64,000 nucleotides of DNA, taken from the NCBI GenBank assembly GCA_019722365.1, contig JADFUC010000307.1, positions 186,001 to 250,000 of the forward strand, given 5' to 3'. Numbering within the stretch: the stretch's first letter is position 1; every line of letters begins with the position of its first letter. The position numbers were made by a program, and so were the translations under genes. Source of the DNA: Lithospermum erythrorhizon (Eukaryota; Streptophyta; Magnoliopsida; Boraginales; Boraginaceae). Below, one piece after another: positions 12,361-25,931 of the stretch. A model generated the notes under the pieces. That model worked only from the letters and a program-made list of their open reading frames with translations. It searched no databases and was not told where the DNA came from.

Positions 12361-13739
12361 TATTCCCCGGTTGATTTACTAAGGGTACGCCGTGGCTCTC
12401 TCTGTGGGAGCCGAGGGAAATGAAAAGGACATAAAGGAGGGAAGACAGAATACTGACCTCTAAAACCTCACTGACGTATGTTCTGAGGAGTGATAAAGCG
12501 TCATACATCGCCACCTTGGAAGCAGTTAATTCCCCAATATAACAAGAGGGATACGAAAGCAAATTATGCTAGTACCATAAAGATCACGTGGGTACGATAA
12601 CGACGACCGCCGGCACCGGCATCGAGATAGAAGCTTATCCAAATGGTGCAACAAGGATTATGTCCACAAAGTGAGACCGAAGCGTGAATAGATACTTCGA
12701 TAGTGGACTGTGTCAGAGATTCCCAACGGTCCTCCTAGAATTACCGGGAGGTTCAACATTATCTCCTGGGGGCGGTACAGAGGAGATTTCCGAACATGTA
12801 TCATGATGCCAAGAGGGATATATACGCTAACCAGGAGCAAGCCCCGAGCTTTCCAGACTTGTCCTTCAAGGAAATATTTTAGGATAGAAAATGCCCCATG
12901 AGGGGATCCATTGGTTATCACCCCGCGAGGCAAACTTCAAGTTGGGGACGGACGTCATGGATACCGGAGCTTAAATGGGATATCCTGTTTTTGGATGCAT
13001 ATCTCAAGTTGGGAAACGAAATTAAAAATGCATCGACATTGCCACCAATTGGTGTGGTTCAAGAGACGCAGTTGAGTCTCCCCGCGGGTTACAAACCTCA
13101 TGAAGTATCCGCAACAAGCCACGGGCGTGGTAATCATTATCAGATACGTATGGACGTGAGCCTATAATGGAATTATCAACGGCCCAAGCATAGAATTTGA
13201 GGAAACGGTGTCCCTTATACACCTAAAGATGAAGTTCCTAACATGGAATGGGACATGAGAGATGTTGTGTGGAAGCTAAGAAGGCGCGGTGATACCAAGC
13301 CTCCCACCAAGCTTTTATATAGGCCCGTGAGGATCTACACCACATCCCGAAATGGAAGGTTCCGTGGACTCTGAACGTGTGCACCCTCGAGGTCTCAAAG
13401 GAAAGCCCTAAGAAGCGGGCGGCCGCATGAGGAGATTCGAGTATCTGCTCACGGTACGATCCGCGAAGATCTTTCAAGACTGAACTACGCTGGGGTAAGA
13501 CGAGGCCACGCTTTCATTCGACCTCGTGAGTATCGATATCTTTCAATGGTTATAAAGATATGTCCGCATTAGATTTGGAGGTTTCAGTTTTTCACCGTCA
13601 ACGCTGATCCAATACTATGCTCCATCAAGTAGAAGAAGGACCTTCTGAATAGAAATGGTGAAAGGCCACCTGTGAGAGCGATAAACCGCTTGGGACAAAT
13701 GCAACTGCAGAACCGTTGTTTCAACGTGGGGTCACAACG

Positions 13740-14200
13740 TGGTGCTAGTCCCAAAAACCTAATATAATGTAGCGGATGCCATGCATTTCACCAAAGATCA
13801 CTAAGGCCCGGTCCGGCTGGATTTCCGCAATTCTCTCCCTTAGCATCGATAGGCCTGGGTGTGCACCTCAAGCTGCCGGATACAAGGTGGGCGGATTTTC
13901 ATGGATTCTTTCCGTATATCACTAGGATATTCATGGCGGAGGAAGATGTGGATAAAACCGCGTTTGTAACTGGGCATTTAATACATCTACCGCTGAAGGC
14001 CGCTGGCCTTCATGGAAGAACGCGGGCCATATACTGCAGGACGTCAACAAGGTGTTCTCCACCCGTGATCGTCGAACTTGGAGATCTATGTAGATGAAAT
14101 GCCTCTATCAAGATCGGAGCCATGGATCATGAGGCCAATCTCGGAAAGCTTTGACAACTTGTGGAGGTATAAGTTCGCTCAACCTTAATAAGTCATGTTC
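13740..14200 (+). pseudogene. Gypsy reverse transcriptase remnant
   Basis: Frames on the plus strand contain fragments with EEDVDKTAF and, further on, YVDEMPL, matching the order of the palm motifs of gypsy RT (a DxxKTAF block, then YVDD-like). Several frameshifts and stops separate them. Confidence 0.6.
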
Positions 14201-14839
14201 GAGTAACCCTGGCAAAGGCTCGCTGCTATTGACACTGTGGGAGGAGCACTAAGCCTAACCCCGACAAGATAAGGCAACAGAAGTCATGTAGAGTCCGCGA
14301 ACCCAAAGGGAGGCACAACGTCCGACTGAAGGATAGACGCCTTGACCCGGTTCATATCCCGGCGTTCGGTGATAGGAGTCCGTCCTTCAAGACCCATTAA
14401 GAAGTGGGAAGCTCGAGCGACTCCAGAGCGGTAAGTCCTCCATAAAGAGTTGAGTAGCGACTTGCAATCTCCTTAGTCGCCGGCACGGCCGGTTGTGGGG
14501 ATATATTGCAATCACTCGATTTCTGAGTCGGGCCAAGAGCATCCGTATCCAGAGGAGGAGAAGCGTCCAAAGACTCATCGTGCATTTGCGTCATCCGGTC
14601 ATGTGGTGGGAGCCAAGACAAGTGTATCCCTTGACGGAGTAAGGTTGCTAGTGTATATTTATTTGTTGCCGCCTGTCAAACTATACTTCAAGGCACAACC
14701 GTGGAAGTAATTACCTGATTAACCTCTAAGACAGACATATCGAGAACCCAAGCCGATCAGACGGATACCAAACGGGCTATGTGAATGAAGGAATTCGATC
14801 TCCGGTATAAGCAGTAGACGAGTATAAAAGATAGGGCTC

Positions 14840-14990
14840 TTGCAGACTTCATGGTTGAATGTACCCATGGGCCGGATGACGGGGCACCCGAGTTAATCAA
14901 CCTGGTAGAGGCCGTTGAGCAGAGGGTCTGGTTGTTATACGTAGACGGTGCAAGCAATCCCGGCGGTTCAAAGTGTGAATCTTATCATGT
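14840..14990 (+). pseudogene. Gypsy RNase H remnant
   Basis: Plus-strand reading gives ADFMVECTHGPDD, then WLLYVDGASNPGGSK, the start of the RNase H domain following the connection region of Tat/Athila-type gypsy polyproteins. Downstream sequence to about 16000 should hold integrase but is too decayed for me to identify. Confidence 0.75.
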
Positions 14991-16730
14991 CCTGAGTCAC
15001 AAAATCTAGTTCACCTTCACGGCCACGAATAATGAGGTTTAGACAAGACTTGCCAATGGATGGAACATATCCATATAAGGGACGGATTTCGCTTGTTGAG
15101 GCCAGAATGGGGATTTTAAATTGACTAAGCAAATTAAAGCAAGAGGATATCTCAATAGAGAGCCTAAATTTGGCTGCATTTTCCTATCATTCCATATGGA
15201 GCATGTTCCCCCGCAGAGGAATCGTGAGGCGGATAGACGACCCCAACTAGTCACGGCAGTATGGACACTTCCTCGATTCCACCTTTATAGAATGGTATGG
15301 AAGAAGCCTTCGGATGAAGCGAAAGTGATAGATAACGCCTCCGAACGCGGTGGACGCCCGAAACTGGCCAGACGTGGATTTTCCGAGGAACCCAGCCCGC
15401 CTCGAGACCTCCCGTGGCTACACACAAGATCTGTGAGGCAAAGCTTAAGGTATACCCCGCCGGATAAATACCCACCGAGGTCCTTCTGTGGCCTGGCCAC
15501 AAGTGTTTCACCTGTGAGGAAAGCTTTCCTAAGTAGTGAGACATGCCCCATGACAATCCACCCCATCGTGAAAGCATCCACATCCCTCAAGTGAATAAGA
15601 GCATGCCGAGGGAGTATCCGGATACAAACAAATAGGACACACAAACTCTTTAAGGTGTAGGACACCTGCTATAAGCCATGGGAGATCCTCCCTTAATTAT
15701 GTCCGGCCTATGGGTCGAGGATCTCATCGAGCTGGAGTTGTAATGCATTGTCCAGCCCACCCTACCTGATATCGCCTATACCTCATCCACCCAGGGAGTG
15801 TTGCACTCCGAAGCTCGTAACGAAGTCCGATAGCATAGCGGCACCAAATGCGGCATCTTGTGAGGCTGTCCCGGCGTGAGGGCACGCCGCAAGCCTTCCT
15901 CCGACACGGGCGCCAAAGCGGCTCGTCAACAAAGATCCCTCTGCCTCGGCCCTTTCAAGTCTTGATTCAACAGAGCAATATCCCAAGGGTACTGTTAACT
16001 TGAGGCTAAGACCTCAAGTAGCCCCGCCTTCTAGCCTGACTTTAAGACGCCTCGCCTGCTCAGTCTGTGGCTCAAGTAGCGTAGTGATGGAAGGGCTATC
16101 CGCTAAGGCCCGGTGTGCGTGAGGCGTCTAAAAAGAAGGAAGGGAATCGAACTGCTGAATAATGAAAGATAAAAAGTGGCATAAACCGGAAGTTGAGAGT
16201 TAGAAATACACGTAGCCACACTGGAAGCCAGGGGCTTACCGGGAAGCTGCGGAGTAGTTTCATGACTAAGCACCTGCGGGTCACATCCTTTGCGTGGATT
16301 CTAGTCTAGAAGGGGTAAGAGAGCATCGTGCATGGCCTTTGTCTGGGGATGTCCTCCCTAGTGGTACGCTTAGTACGTGTGGTCATGCTACGTAAGCAAT
16401 AAGCTTTACGAATACTGGAGAACTTAGAGGAAGACAAAGAAGAAATGGCAAGTATAAATGCAGAGGAGCCCTGCAAGTGATATGTTCTAATTTATAGGAT
16501 CAAAGAAAACTTTTCAAATCTCAAAGGGCGACGTTAATGAAGAGAGAGGAAGTGGTTCTAAAAAAGCTCTGAACCAATAATGGCTGGCTGTAAAAACGGC
16601 AAAACGGCGGCTCAAGGCAAACGTCCCCGACTCATGCGATTGAGGTATTAAGGCCGTTGTACGAGGAACTGAAGAAGACCCACCCATATTCAGATTCAAC
16701 CCATGAAAAATGGGCGGTTCAGGGCAAACG

Positions 16731-17266
16731 ATAATCCCATAATGAACGATTGATCCAGATCGGTCCAACAAGATTAAAGTCTCCAAAAAATGGATCGTGA
16801 CTAGAAACAAGTATCGAATAAATGGACTTGAACCACATGAGTGGGCCATAACGCGAAAAGCCTCGTGTGAAATGGGTTGAGTTGTCCACCGGTAAAGTGG
16901 AGACAGGCCGCTGGAGACTAACGGCTCGTTCGCTCACTCATAGCGGCAATTAAGATCGTAATTACTCGACCCCTTAATGAGCCACAAAATCATTAATCGA
17001 CAATAAATGAGTCATCAAGGCTCCCGAATTCAAAGTAACGTCCAAATAGACTATAAAAGGTAAACCTTGAGGCCAAATCAAGTAAGTTCACTTTGATACC
17101 CAAACTCTTTTTAAGAAACTAAACTCTTCGATCCTTTACCGAGACATCGCCGAGTATTTTCACCGGGCAACCGGTCCTTGCTTTTACGGAACTCCTACGA
17201 CCAAAGTCATCGGGGTTCAACTTGAGGATTGTGATCCGCCCATCCCGAAACTAGACCGCATCATCA
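16731..17266 (+). repeat. Gypsy 3' LTR
   Basis: It aligns with 11016-11534, allowing many substitutions and small indels. The start corresponds to CGATAATCCCATAAT against TGATAATCTCATAAA in the 5' LTR. High LTR divergence indicates an old insertion. Confidence 0.7.
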
Positions 17267-17389
17267 TGACTCGATGTACTCGGCACGTATAAATAAACAT
17301 ATGTGTCGATGTATGTGAACGTACTTTGATGCAATTCGAAATGATGATATGGCTCTACCTCGATGCCGCCTTACCACAAGCAAATAAAA

Positions 17390-19050
17390 ACTTGAACATT
17401 GAGCAAGCTCAAACAATGTTGAAACTTGCTCGGTGGAACCGGCTTCTCAGAAACATATCGCTTGGGTTTTCGCTGCATTACACTTTGTTTAGCTTGATTC
17501 TCCTCTCACCTCAAGAAACGAGTATCTCACATCAATGCGTTTGGTCATCTCGTGATGAATCCTTGGTCCTCGTGAAACATATGGCACTCAAGCTATCACA
17601 ATACACAATAGCCGGGATCATGAATACGTATCCCCAAGCCCGCGACTCAATCCCTCTAAACCTAATCCCTTCCTTAGCAACTTCACAAGTCATATACTCG
17701 CCTCAAGAGTGATAAAGTCAATGCTGGATCAGAAAGTAGCCCTCCCACTCACAATGTAACCACCAAAAGTGAACACATACCCAATCATCGATTCTACCGC
17801 CCACATTCCAAAGATAGTCAAAATCAATAATAGAAATAATAGAATCAAAATATCCATAAGTAATACACTGACTATCACCACCATAACTAAGACCCACATC
17901 AGATGCCTACGAAATATCTGAATATCCTTTTCACAAATTTTTTGCCAATGCTCCTTTCAGTTTCATGAACCTTACTAACAATACCGACAAAGATAAAGAT
18001 CCGGTTCAAGGCAAAACCATATCATACATCAAAATCTAATCGCACTAGCATAACGAACACGTGGACACAGCCCTTTTAGACTCCATTTAGGTACAATGCC
18101 ACCGATAAATGTGTATTAGAAGCACTAGGAGTATCAATAGGTTTGTAAAAAAGTCATACCAAATCTTGATGTAATCTTCTCAATATAGTTTTTCAGGACA
18201 AGAAAAAGTTTCCTCTCTCACTTCTATCTCTCAGATCTCCATTCTTAATTTTCTTGACAAAGACTCCAAATCCTTCATATCAAACTTTGCACCGAAAGAG
18301 TCCCTTCAACTTCTAAATGTCTAACTTGTCGACCTATAGCCTAACAACATATCATCTACATACAATACCGCAAATGGACGAATTCATTTGACTCACAGTA
18401 TACACAACCACTCACATGGACCTCAAATACCCAATTTCAAGCATGTAACTATCAAACTTTGTAATTAACGCCTCTAAGATCAAGCTCCTAACTATATGTG
18501 GACTCTCGGCCAACTTGCAAACTTATTATTACTTTCCGGTTATTCATGGAAATCATTTGGACGGGTCATATAAATCTCTCTTCTTCAGCCTCCATTTAGG
18601 AAAGTTTCTTCACATCTAGTTGCTCAAGCTCTAAACTCCGGGATGCTAACTATAGCACTTGGGGCTAACCTCGATGAGTATGTCCGACCACAAGTGAAAA
18701 TATCCCACAGTCCACTCCCTCTCCATTGAAACAACAACCTCGAGTTCTACGCTGACCCCTGACGGTGAAACCTTTACTTATTCTTGAACAACCATTTACA
18801 AGTCACACCTTTCTCCCCTCGCGTCTCATGCAACTCTCAAGTTCGATTAAGTGAACCCATTTCATCTCCTATGACACATGCCTATCGGACAGATCATGAC
18901 TGCATGTGAAAGCAAAGCTAACATTCTCATATCCATACCATGTGAGGTACCTATGTCCGTTTTCTATGGCGATCTGTAATCCAAACTCATGTTCTAACGA
19001 AGGAACAACCGATGCCCCGCTCTTAATATGATCGAGGAATGCCCCCTCCA
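17390..19050 (-). pseudogene. Copia A reverse transcriptase and RNase H remnant
   Basis: Minus-strand translation shows, in order, a block like DVKxxFLNG (near 18590), LYVDDMLL (YVDDM at 18349-18363), GYVFTFGGYIVSGRA (near 17760), HEMTKRIDVRYSFLEVR (near 17530) and KPVPPSKFQHCLSLLNV (near 17430). This is the order in the C-terminal half of copia Pol. Frameshifts occur between blocks. The 18869-19051 piece upstream is in the same direction but not recognised. Confidence 0.8.
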
Positions 19051-19779
19051 CCTCACAACCAAATTTCGCCCTCTACTCCACCCGCTCTCACACTATCTTC
19101 TTTCTAGTCCAAGACATTGGGGAGAGCATACACCTAGCTCTCTAAAAGTGAAACAGCTTGTAAATTAAAGTACTAATGCTATGATAGATGTCCAATGACA
19201 CCCGTATAGATAATATGCTTAGCTAAAGACTCCACCTCACATATTGTCTGTCCTGCCATCGGGAAAATACCAAAAAATGCATCGCTGGCAAGTACAAAAA
19301 CCGTCAGACCACCTCCTGTAGAATCCTCCACTGTTCATTTCGCTAACAACATCAACCCATGCCAAGAAACCATAAACAGAAATAGAACTGCTGTATACCA
19401 AAGTATGCCTACTTTCTATCCTACTAACATGACAAATGCAAGTCATGACGCTCTTCCTCCCTAGATGTTGTGAATCAATAGTCCCTTCCTATGTGACTTC
19501 CTGCACTTAAGCAGTGACGAATTTCTCCAATTCATCTAATAACACATTAATAGTCTCTCAATACTAAAGAACAATTATATACAGAACCCAGTTCCTCTAC
19601 AACCCAGAAAGCAATGCAGGTAACTCATCCCCATTGTCGCATCCCAAAAGGTACCAATACGGTAGTTCTCTCTGTGATTAACTTGAAAGAACCTCCAATT
19701 TGTTATAACGAACACGCTTCTTGTTATAACGAAATATGGTACAAGACTAGGAATTAAGTAAAAAAATTAAAGAAATGAC

Positions 19780-20445
19780 ACCAAGATTTTTACATGGTAT
19801 CTCAAATACTTGTTTGGGCAATCTAGTGGTACAACCACTAGAAATTTCAATTACAATTTGATTTGATAATAGATTACACATAAATCAGGCTCACAGATAT
19901 GTGAAATTAATACACCCGTAATAATCAAGTATTATTCCACACTATTCCTAGAATAGAATTAATATGACATTACACTAATATACAAGTTTTATCGAATAGT
20001 TAACGCTCTACTAAATATTATTACAAGAAACCCACTAACTTATCGTCAATGTGAAAACTAAGAAAATTAAGGTCATTTTATAGGACCAACTATTGAAACT
20101 AAACCTCAAAGTTTTAAATTACGAGATTTAAGCAAGATAACTCAATCCAAGTCATTTCTAATATTAAGCATAGCTTATGTTATAAAATGGATTTTGTATT
20201 ATAATACTTCAGGCTCCATATGTTATTAGGTTTATTGTATATTACCGTTGTATACACACATTATATGAATTTACATTTCTAATAAGAGGATCACCTCCTT
20301 CTTAATAATATTGATTATTTGATCTATCCTAACATGATACACCTGACGCCGAATACGGTGAAATGAACCAATCAAGTATTACCATCCTCAAGTGGCATAT
20401 GCGTGCTCCAATTGGAATCATATTGCAGAATGGTGACTAACTATC
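19780..20445 (-). repeat. Probable 5' LTR of copia A
   Basis: 19890-20150 aligns with 10620-10880 on the far side of the nest. It lies upstream (minus-strand sense) of the copia coding remnant. No primer-binding site is recognisable at its inner edge, so the limits are approximate. Confidence 0.5.
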
Positions 20446-20790
20446 AGTTTTAAACTCCAAAAGTTTTAAATTAGACTTTAGCATAACTCAATCCAAGTCA
20501 TTTCTAATATTAAGCATAGCTTATGTTATAAAAATGGATTTCGTATTATAATATTTGTGCCCATATGTTATTAGGTTTATTGTATATTACCGTTGTATAC
20601 ACATTATATGAATTTATGATGAATAAGATGGATCACCTTCTTAATAATATTGGATTATTTGATCTATTCCTAACATGATACACCTGATGCCGTTGATGGT
20701 GAAATGAACCAATCAAGCATACTATCCCTCAAGGGTATTAAGGTGCTCCAATTGGAATCATATGGTAAAGAGTATCATAAAAACTAAACT
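20100..20790. repeat. 346-bp tandem duplication
   Basis: The block from about 20100 to 20445 is repeated at about 20447-20790, with an offset of 346 bases. Long shared runs include AAGCATAGCTTATGTTATAA, ATTACCGTTGTATACACA and GATACACCTGA. The second copy has small deletions. It lies in or next to the copia A LTR. Confidence 0.9.
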
Positions 20791-21686
20791 CAAAATAATA
20801 TTTTTTTTATCCCCAAAATTTATATAATTTATTTGTTAATGTTAAAAAAATTAACACACTTATACGGTTTTAACCTACATATAAATATGGAATTAGAAGA
20901 GAATCAAATAGCCTAATGGTTAAGTTAGAATCCTTGACCTTATTGGAAAAAAAAAATTAAAAATAAATAAATTCCATGTTGCTATTAATGTAGGACATAA
21001 ATATTATATTTCTATATTGTTCTTAACTAAAATCATTTGACTTTAAATTAGAATGTTAAATATTAAAAATCAAACTTAGATAATTTTGGATTATACATGA
21101 AAGATGAGCCTACATTCGTTTCATTTTGTTTGTTGACTACCACTCCAATTTCCAACCAAGTTAAACAGATGGCAGGTTTTGATTACCACCAAAAGAAAAC
21201 CGAAGAATTTGCAAGTTTAGGCGATACAACTGTCCATCAAGAAGTTGTCCATATATGAAGCAAATAATTTTTAAAAATGGGTGCTTCACATGGGTCTACA
21301 TGAAGGTGAAATTATTCGGAACTTGTGAAGTTGTGATGTCTCGTGAGTTTTATTGAATTATTGTGATCTCTGTGACTGTCGCTTTAGTTTTGAGGTTATT
21401 TGGATTCGAGTCAAACAAATTAGTTTCCTGGCAAGAACATAGAATTTAAGCCTTGTTTATCTTATCTTATACGAGTATTGTGTACGTAAAATTGTGTATC
21501 CAAATAGTCAATTTGCAGGTAAATGTTCTATCGAATGCTTTCGGTCGGGGCATAAATTTGGTAAGTGTGGACCACAAGTGGTGGAAAGGGCAGAATTATC
21601 TTGTTTATTTATCTGAAATTATATTCATCTTCTGAAAAATAATATAGTCCGTACTTCCTACATTTAATTTTTCATATTTATCTTAC
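20791..21686. other. Spacer between retroelements A and B
   Basis: AT-rich DNA with no recognised gene. A short coding-like stretch at 21453-21635 is unsupported. The interval ends with CTTAC, the left target duplication of element B. Confidence 0.4.
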
Positions 21687-22222
21687 TGTCAATTATAGTG
21701 CCTAATCTAATCATCAAATTCAAAGTTGAAACAACGATACCTATTGGTAAGAAATGGTATCAAATAACACACCATATTATACGTATTCTCCTCAATGCCA
21801 AAGATGCCTTGCTGCTCCCGTTTAAATCCACTAAAACCAAATCCTAAGATTGTTACAATCACCTATCAAGTTAAACCTCAATTGAGTAATACTTATAAGA
21901 CAAGACATTTCACAACAAAGTCTCACAATATTATTCACATGACGATTCAATAATATTCTCTCAAGAATCAAGCAGATTTATTATTTTTTGCGATAAAAAC
22001 ATATGTAAGTTTTCATATATATGTGAAAACTTCTAACCTAACTTGCTTCAAAATAAAAGAACAAATAAAGTTCCCAAACCACCTAAATAGTTTTGGGCCG
22101 TCACCATCGGTGGCATCAAATCTTGAACACGCTCTATACAACCGGGAGTCGTTAAGACGGCACTCGGTTCATGCCTCGATGCCGGCCTCCTCAAGACCGA
22201 AAAATGGTCTTCAACCTCAACA
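21687..22222 (-). repeat. Copia B 3' LTR
   Basis: On the plus strand it runs from TGTCAATTATAG to TTCAACCTCAACA and pairs with 26256-26802. The adjoining plus-strand bases ATCTCCCACC (22223-22232) form a polypurine tract on the element strand (GGTGGGAGAT). Confidence 0.9.
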
Positions 22223-22599
22223 ATCTCCCACCAAGCATTTTCACCATCTTCAAAGTTCCACTCAGAAGAAATTTCTTCAGACATACTGAGCGTTAACTCA
22301 AGTCAACACAACTTCAAGCCTGTTTCACCACTTTGTAAACATATCCTTGACATGACTTCAAGAATCTTCTCAAGCTTCGTAATTCATTCCAATACAAACC
22401 CAGATAAATGGTACATCACTCCTACAAGGCTGTCCTAGTAATGAACACCTGATTTTTGCCAGATAAATCGCACTCCTGATCATCACAAGACAACGTGATA
22501 CCGCCATGCTCAACATTGAGCTCCTTCACAAAACGTTGTAACTATATCATTTCTTCATACTTTCAAATTTATAGCAACATACTTTTATTTACAATCGAC

Positions 22600-25500
22600 A
22601 ATGCCATTATAGGTTGCAATCTGTATCTCCACTAACGTTAGCACTCCAAATGTGAACACATATCCACTAAGAGATTTTCTACTATCACCACCATTATCAA
22701 CATCAACATATCCTATCAACCTATATCGATTTTGGAAACACAAAGCATTTCAAAGACTACCATTCATGTATCTTAAAATCCACTTCACGCTTTCTCCAAT
22801 GTTCTCCCTCGGTTAGACATATATCTACTAACCACCCCACCCATGTAATATCAAGTCTAGTGCACATCATTGCACATAAGACTACTCATCACAGATAAGA
22901 CACACCTTATCTATATATACCAGTTCATCCTCGCCTTTGATTGTTCTATTGATAATTGAAAATAAGCGCCTATCGATACATTAACAGTTTTGCATCCAAC
23001 ATGTCAATCGTTGATCACCTTCTTTTAGGTATTCTTCTTGTGTCAATCTTTAGAGAGAATCCCGATTCGATTATTCTCATCCCCTGTAATTTGTTTAGCT
23101 TCACCAGTCTTTCATTGTAAATCTAACCGATAACTCTTTTCTTCAATATCGTTATCTTCCGAAATTAGCTCCCACTATCAACATATATCATCAACATGTA
23201 GGAGTAGAATAACATAGTATTTTTCTAACCTCCTCATAATCAGCCAGTGAACGGGTCTCACACCTCACAAATCCTAAATTTTCATAAAATTATCAGCTGG
23301 CACGTTCCACCGCCTGGAGAGCTTGCTTCAAGTTACAAGCTCTTCCGTTTGTGCATCAAATTTCTTACCTTTAACAACAACAAAACTTTCGAGGTTGCTT
23401 CATAACATATTTCTTTTCATCCGTATCACCATAAAACGTAATTTCACATCCATCCGCCAAGATGCGTGACATCTCTTGCTGCTACCAATACAAGAATTGC
23501 TTTTGATTGTCACCTCTAGCTTGACTACGGTGTAGAATATCAAGATAGTCAATACCTTCCTTTTGTCAGAACCTTTGACAACCAACTCCATTAATTCATT
23601 TGTTCTTCATTGTACCGCTTAACGCCATCCCGTTTCTTCATCGATTCGGATGTAATCTATTTGTTCTCAAGTAATACTCTTCTTCTTTTGCCACCGGGGT
23701 TTGACCAACTCCCACGTCATATTAGTCATCAATGACTCCATCTCCTCTTTCGTCGCTAACTCCCACTTAAATTGCATCATCACATTGTACTGCTTCATCA
23801 TAACTGACAAAGCTCATTTCCTCATGGCTAACAATAAGAAGTTAACAGATGGAGAATACCACTTGGTCTGCTGCTCTTTCTAATATTCTCGGGGACCAAA
23901 ATACCTCTTGAATAGTATCGAAGGTCTTCCTCAATCTCGCTTATTTTCTCTTTCATCAAGTACTAACCCTGCCTCCAGAGGCGTACGCTGAAAGCGATTC
24001 AGCAAGTACTTTCTAGAGTTGTGGGTAACATTCAACGACGCCATTTGGAAGAATGTTGTTAATTCCTCGTAGGTATTTTTGTTGTGACTTATTCCTTCAA
24101 CTTCTTTCTCCTCCAACACCTTCTGTCTATCTTTATATTAACACCTCTTCATTAAAGATCACATCCTTACTACGTATGATCTTCCGGTTCTTCAGGTCAT
24201 AGAACTGATATCCCATCTCAGCATCACCATAACCAATAACATAGTAAATGTTAGATTTTGCATCAAGTTTACTTCTAGCATTTGCATCTACATGAACATA
24301 TGCTAAACAACCAAATACTCTCAGAAAAGATAACTTTATCTTCTTTGAACTTGATACTTCTTTAGGAATTTTGAAATCAAGAGGGACTGAGAATCCTCTG
24401 TTTATCAAGAAGGCTGCAGTATTGATTGCACGCCTAACATCTCGAGGTAATTCATAATGTAACCTCATAATTCCAAGCACGCTCATTTTAGCATTCTGCT
24501 CATTTTTTCGCAAGAACTCCTGCTTGCTGGGGTGTACCGAATAGTCTTCGCATTCGATCCATTCTCAAAGACAATATTGTTAAATCACCACAAGATATTC
24601 ACCCCCATTATCGATCTCAAACAATCACTTTAAGGGGCCTCGTTTCGCCATAGCTCTCCAGTTCTTAAAGACACCATAGACTTCAGATTTATGCTTCAAG
24701 AAATAAACCCAAACCTTCCTAGTTGCATCATCAATAAAGGTTACATAATATAATAAACCTCCCACAACCAACCGTGCAAAAGTTCCATACATCCGTGTGA
24801 ACTAACTCTAGCCTATCGCATTCTAGACTTGACTCAGCTTAACAAAACTGACTTTCTTCTACTTACCTGTATCACAAATCCTCACATATGATTTATCACC
24901 GTATTCCAACCTGGCATCAAATTATTTGAAACAAGCAATTTTATACCTTTCACTCATACGATCTAGCCGATTGTGCCACAGCCTTTGTCTCCTCTCTCTC
25001 GATTTCCACCAACTATGACACTTGAGAACCTCCAAAGAAGGCAGCCAAAGCATCTTCTCGACTCTCGAGCACGTCATTGCTCGACGTACCACTTTTCAGC
25101 TTGCCATCACCGAACATTGTTCGATAGCTATCTCCATCCAATCGACCAATGTAAATCAAGTTTTTACTTAGCTTTGATACATGTCTCACTTTATCAATTT
25201 CCAAGTAGAACCATTTGACAGCTTCAAGTTTACATCTCCCATACCTACAATATTCAATGGTTCACCATCGCTAAGACGAATGTTCTATAATCTCCTCACA
25301 TATAATTCACCATTATATCCTACTCAGGTATAAGAGAGGAAACGATGCAATCGTAATCCATAATCCAAGAATTAATAGAACAATCAACCAACAAGAGTAG
25401 CATCTCAGTGTAGTCATCAACAATATTGACATCACTTATGTTGTTGTCTCGACTCCGTAAGCCTTGTAGAAAAGCTCTCATGACTTGTTTTCACACAACC

Positions 25501-25900
25501 CCAACACTCTAAAAAGATATCCTCTAAATTTCACCCACTCCTACCTCTCAACTTTCTTGACCTCCATCTATTATTGTTATTACTTTCTCGTCCCAGCTTG
25601 CTACCTCTTTTTTACATTCAATGTAACCTTTCTCCTATAATGGGCCTTACGTACTTCAATGCATGCAGATCACAAATCTCTACACTACCTTAAGCTCTAA
25701 CTTATCATTACCTACAGAGTTACTAACTGCAGCCCTCATCATCTCTCAACTAATTGGCAAAGATGGCAATAATATCAGTGCCTGTAACTCATCATCGAAA
25801 TTCACTGAAACAGTAGATAATTGATTTATCAAACTATTGAAGTCATTAAGGTGCCTATTTATGGGAGTATTCTTTGACATCCTCAAGTGAAAAAACTATT
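22600..25900 (-). pseudogene. Copia B pol remnants
   Basis: On the minus strand, 25013-25204 resembles the GAG-pre-integrase region (VRHVSKLSKNLIYIGRLDG). 24133-24513 is an integrase C-terminal part with FGCLAYVHV and KLDAKSNIYYVIGY. A decayed YVDD-like LHVDD occurs near 23190. RNase H lies at about 22620-22760 (GYVDVDNGGDSRKSLSGYVF). Stops and frameshifts separate the parts. Confidence 0.85.
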
Positions 25901-25931
25901 TCATTAATCGTACCTTAATAGTTATTTAGAT

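Larger units (their letters stand above)
11016..17266 (+). mobile_element. Degenerate Ty3/gypsy LTR retrotransposon, about 6.25 kb
   Basis: Two LTR-like copies in the same orientation (about 11016-11534 and 16731-17266) bracket a GC-richer interior. The LTRs share long aligned blocks such as AAGATCGTAATTACTC, GCCACAAAATCATTAATCG and TATAAAAGGTAAACC, and both end in CATCATCA. The interior holds plus-strand fragments of gag, reverse transcriptase and RNase H, full of stops and frameshifts. The RNase H type (ADF followed by LYVDGASN) suggests the Tat group. No clean 5-bp target duplication was found, so the exact ends are uncertain. Confidence 0.8.
10560..20790 (-). mobile_element. Copia remnant A, split by a nested gypsy element
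   Basis: A minus-strand Ty1/copia element whose RT and RNase H remnants lie at 17390-19050. The sequence at 10620-10880 is clearly homologous to 19890-20150 (shared AAACCCACTAA, then ACCAAC, then AAGATAACTCAAT in the same order), so these are probably its two LTRs. The gypsy element at 11016-17266 sits between the left LTR-like piece and the coding remnant, so it appears inserted in or near the 3' LTR. The protease, integrase and gag parts are not recognisable. Outer boundaries are approximate. Confidence 0.6.

Noticed and set aside
11672..12562. Overlapping frames of 80-120 residues near the gypsy 5' end
   Set aside because: They are mutually overlapping and broken; only the position supports gag, so they were not listed as separate genes.
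15121..15665. Long open frames on both strands inside the gypsy element
   Set aside because: They overlap each other in the decayed gypsy pol/integrase interval and show no recognised domain; the GC-rich composition makes chance frames longer.
17326..17712. 128-residue plus-strand open frame
   Set aside because: It is the antisense of the copia A RNase H end; the minus strand gives recognisable copia motifs there.
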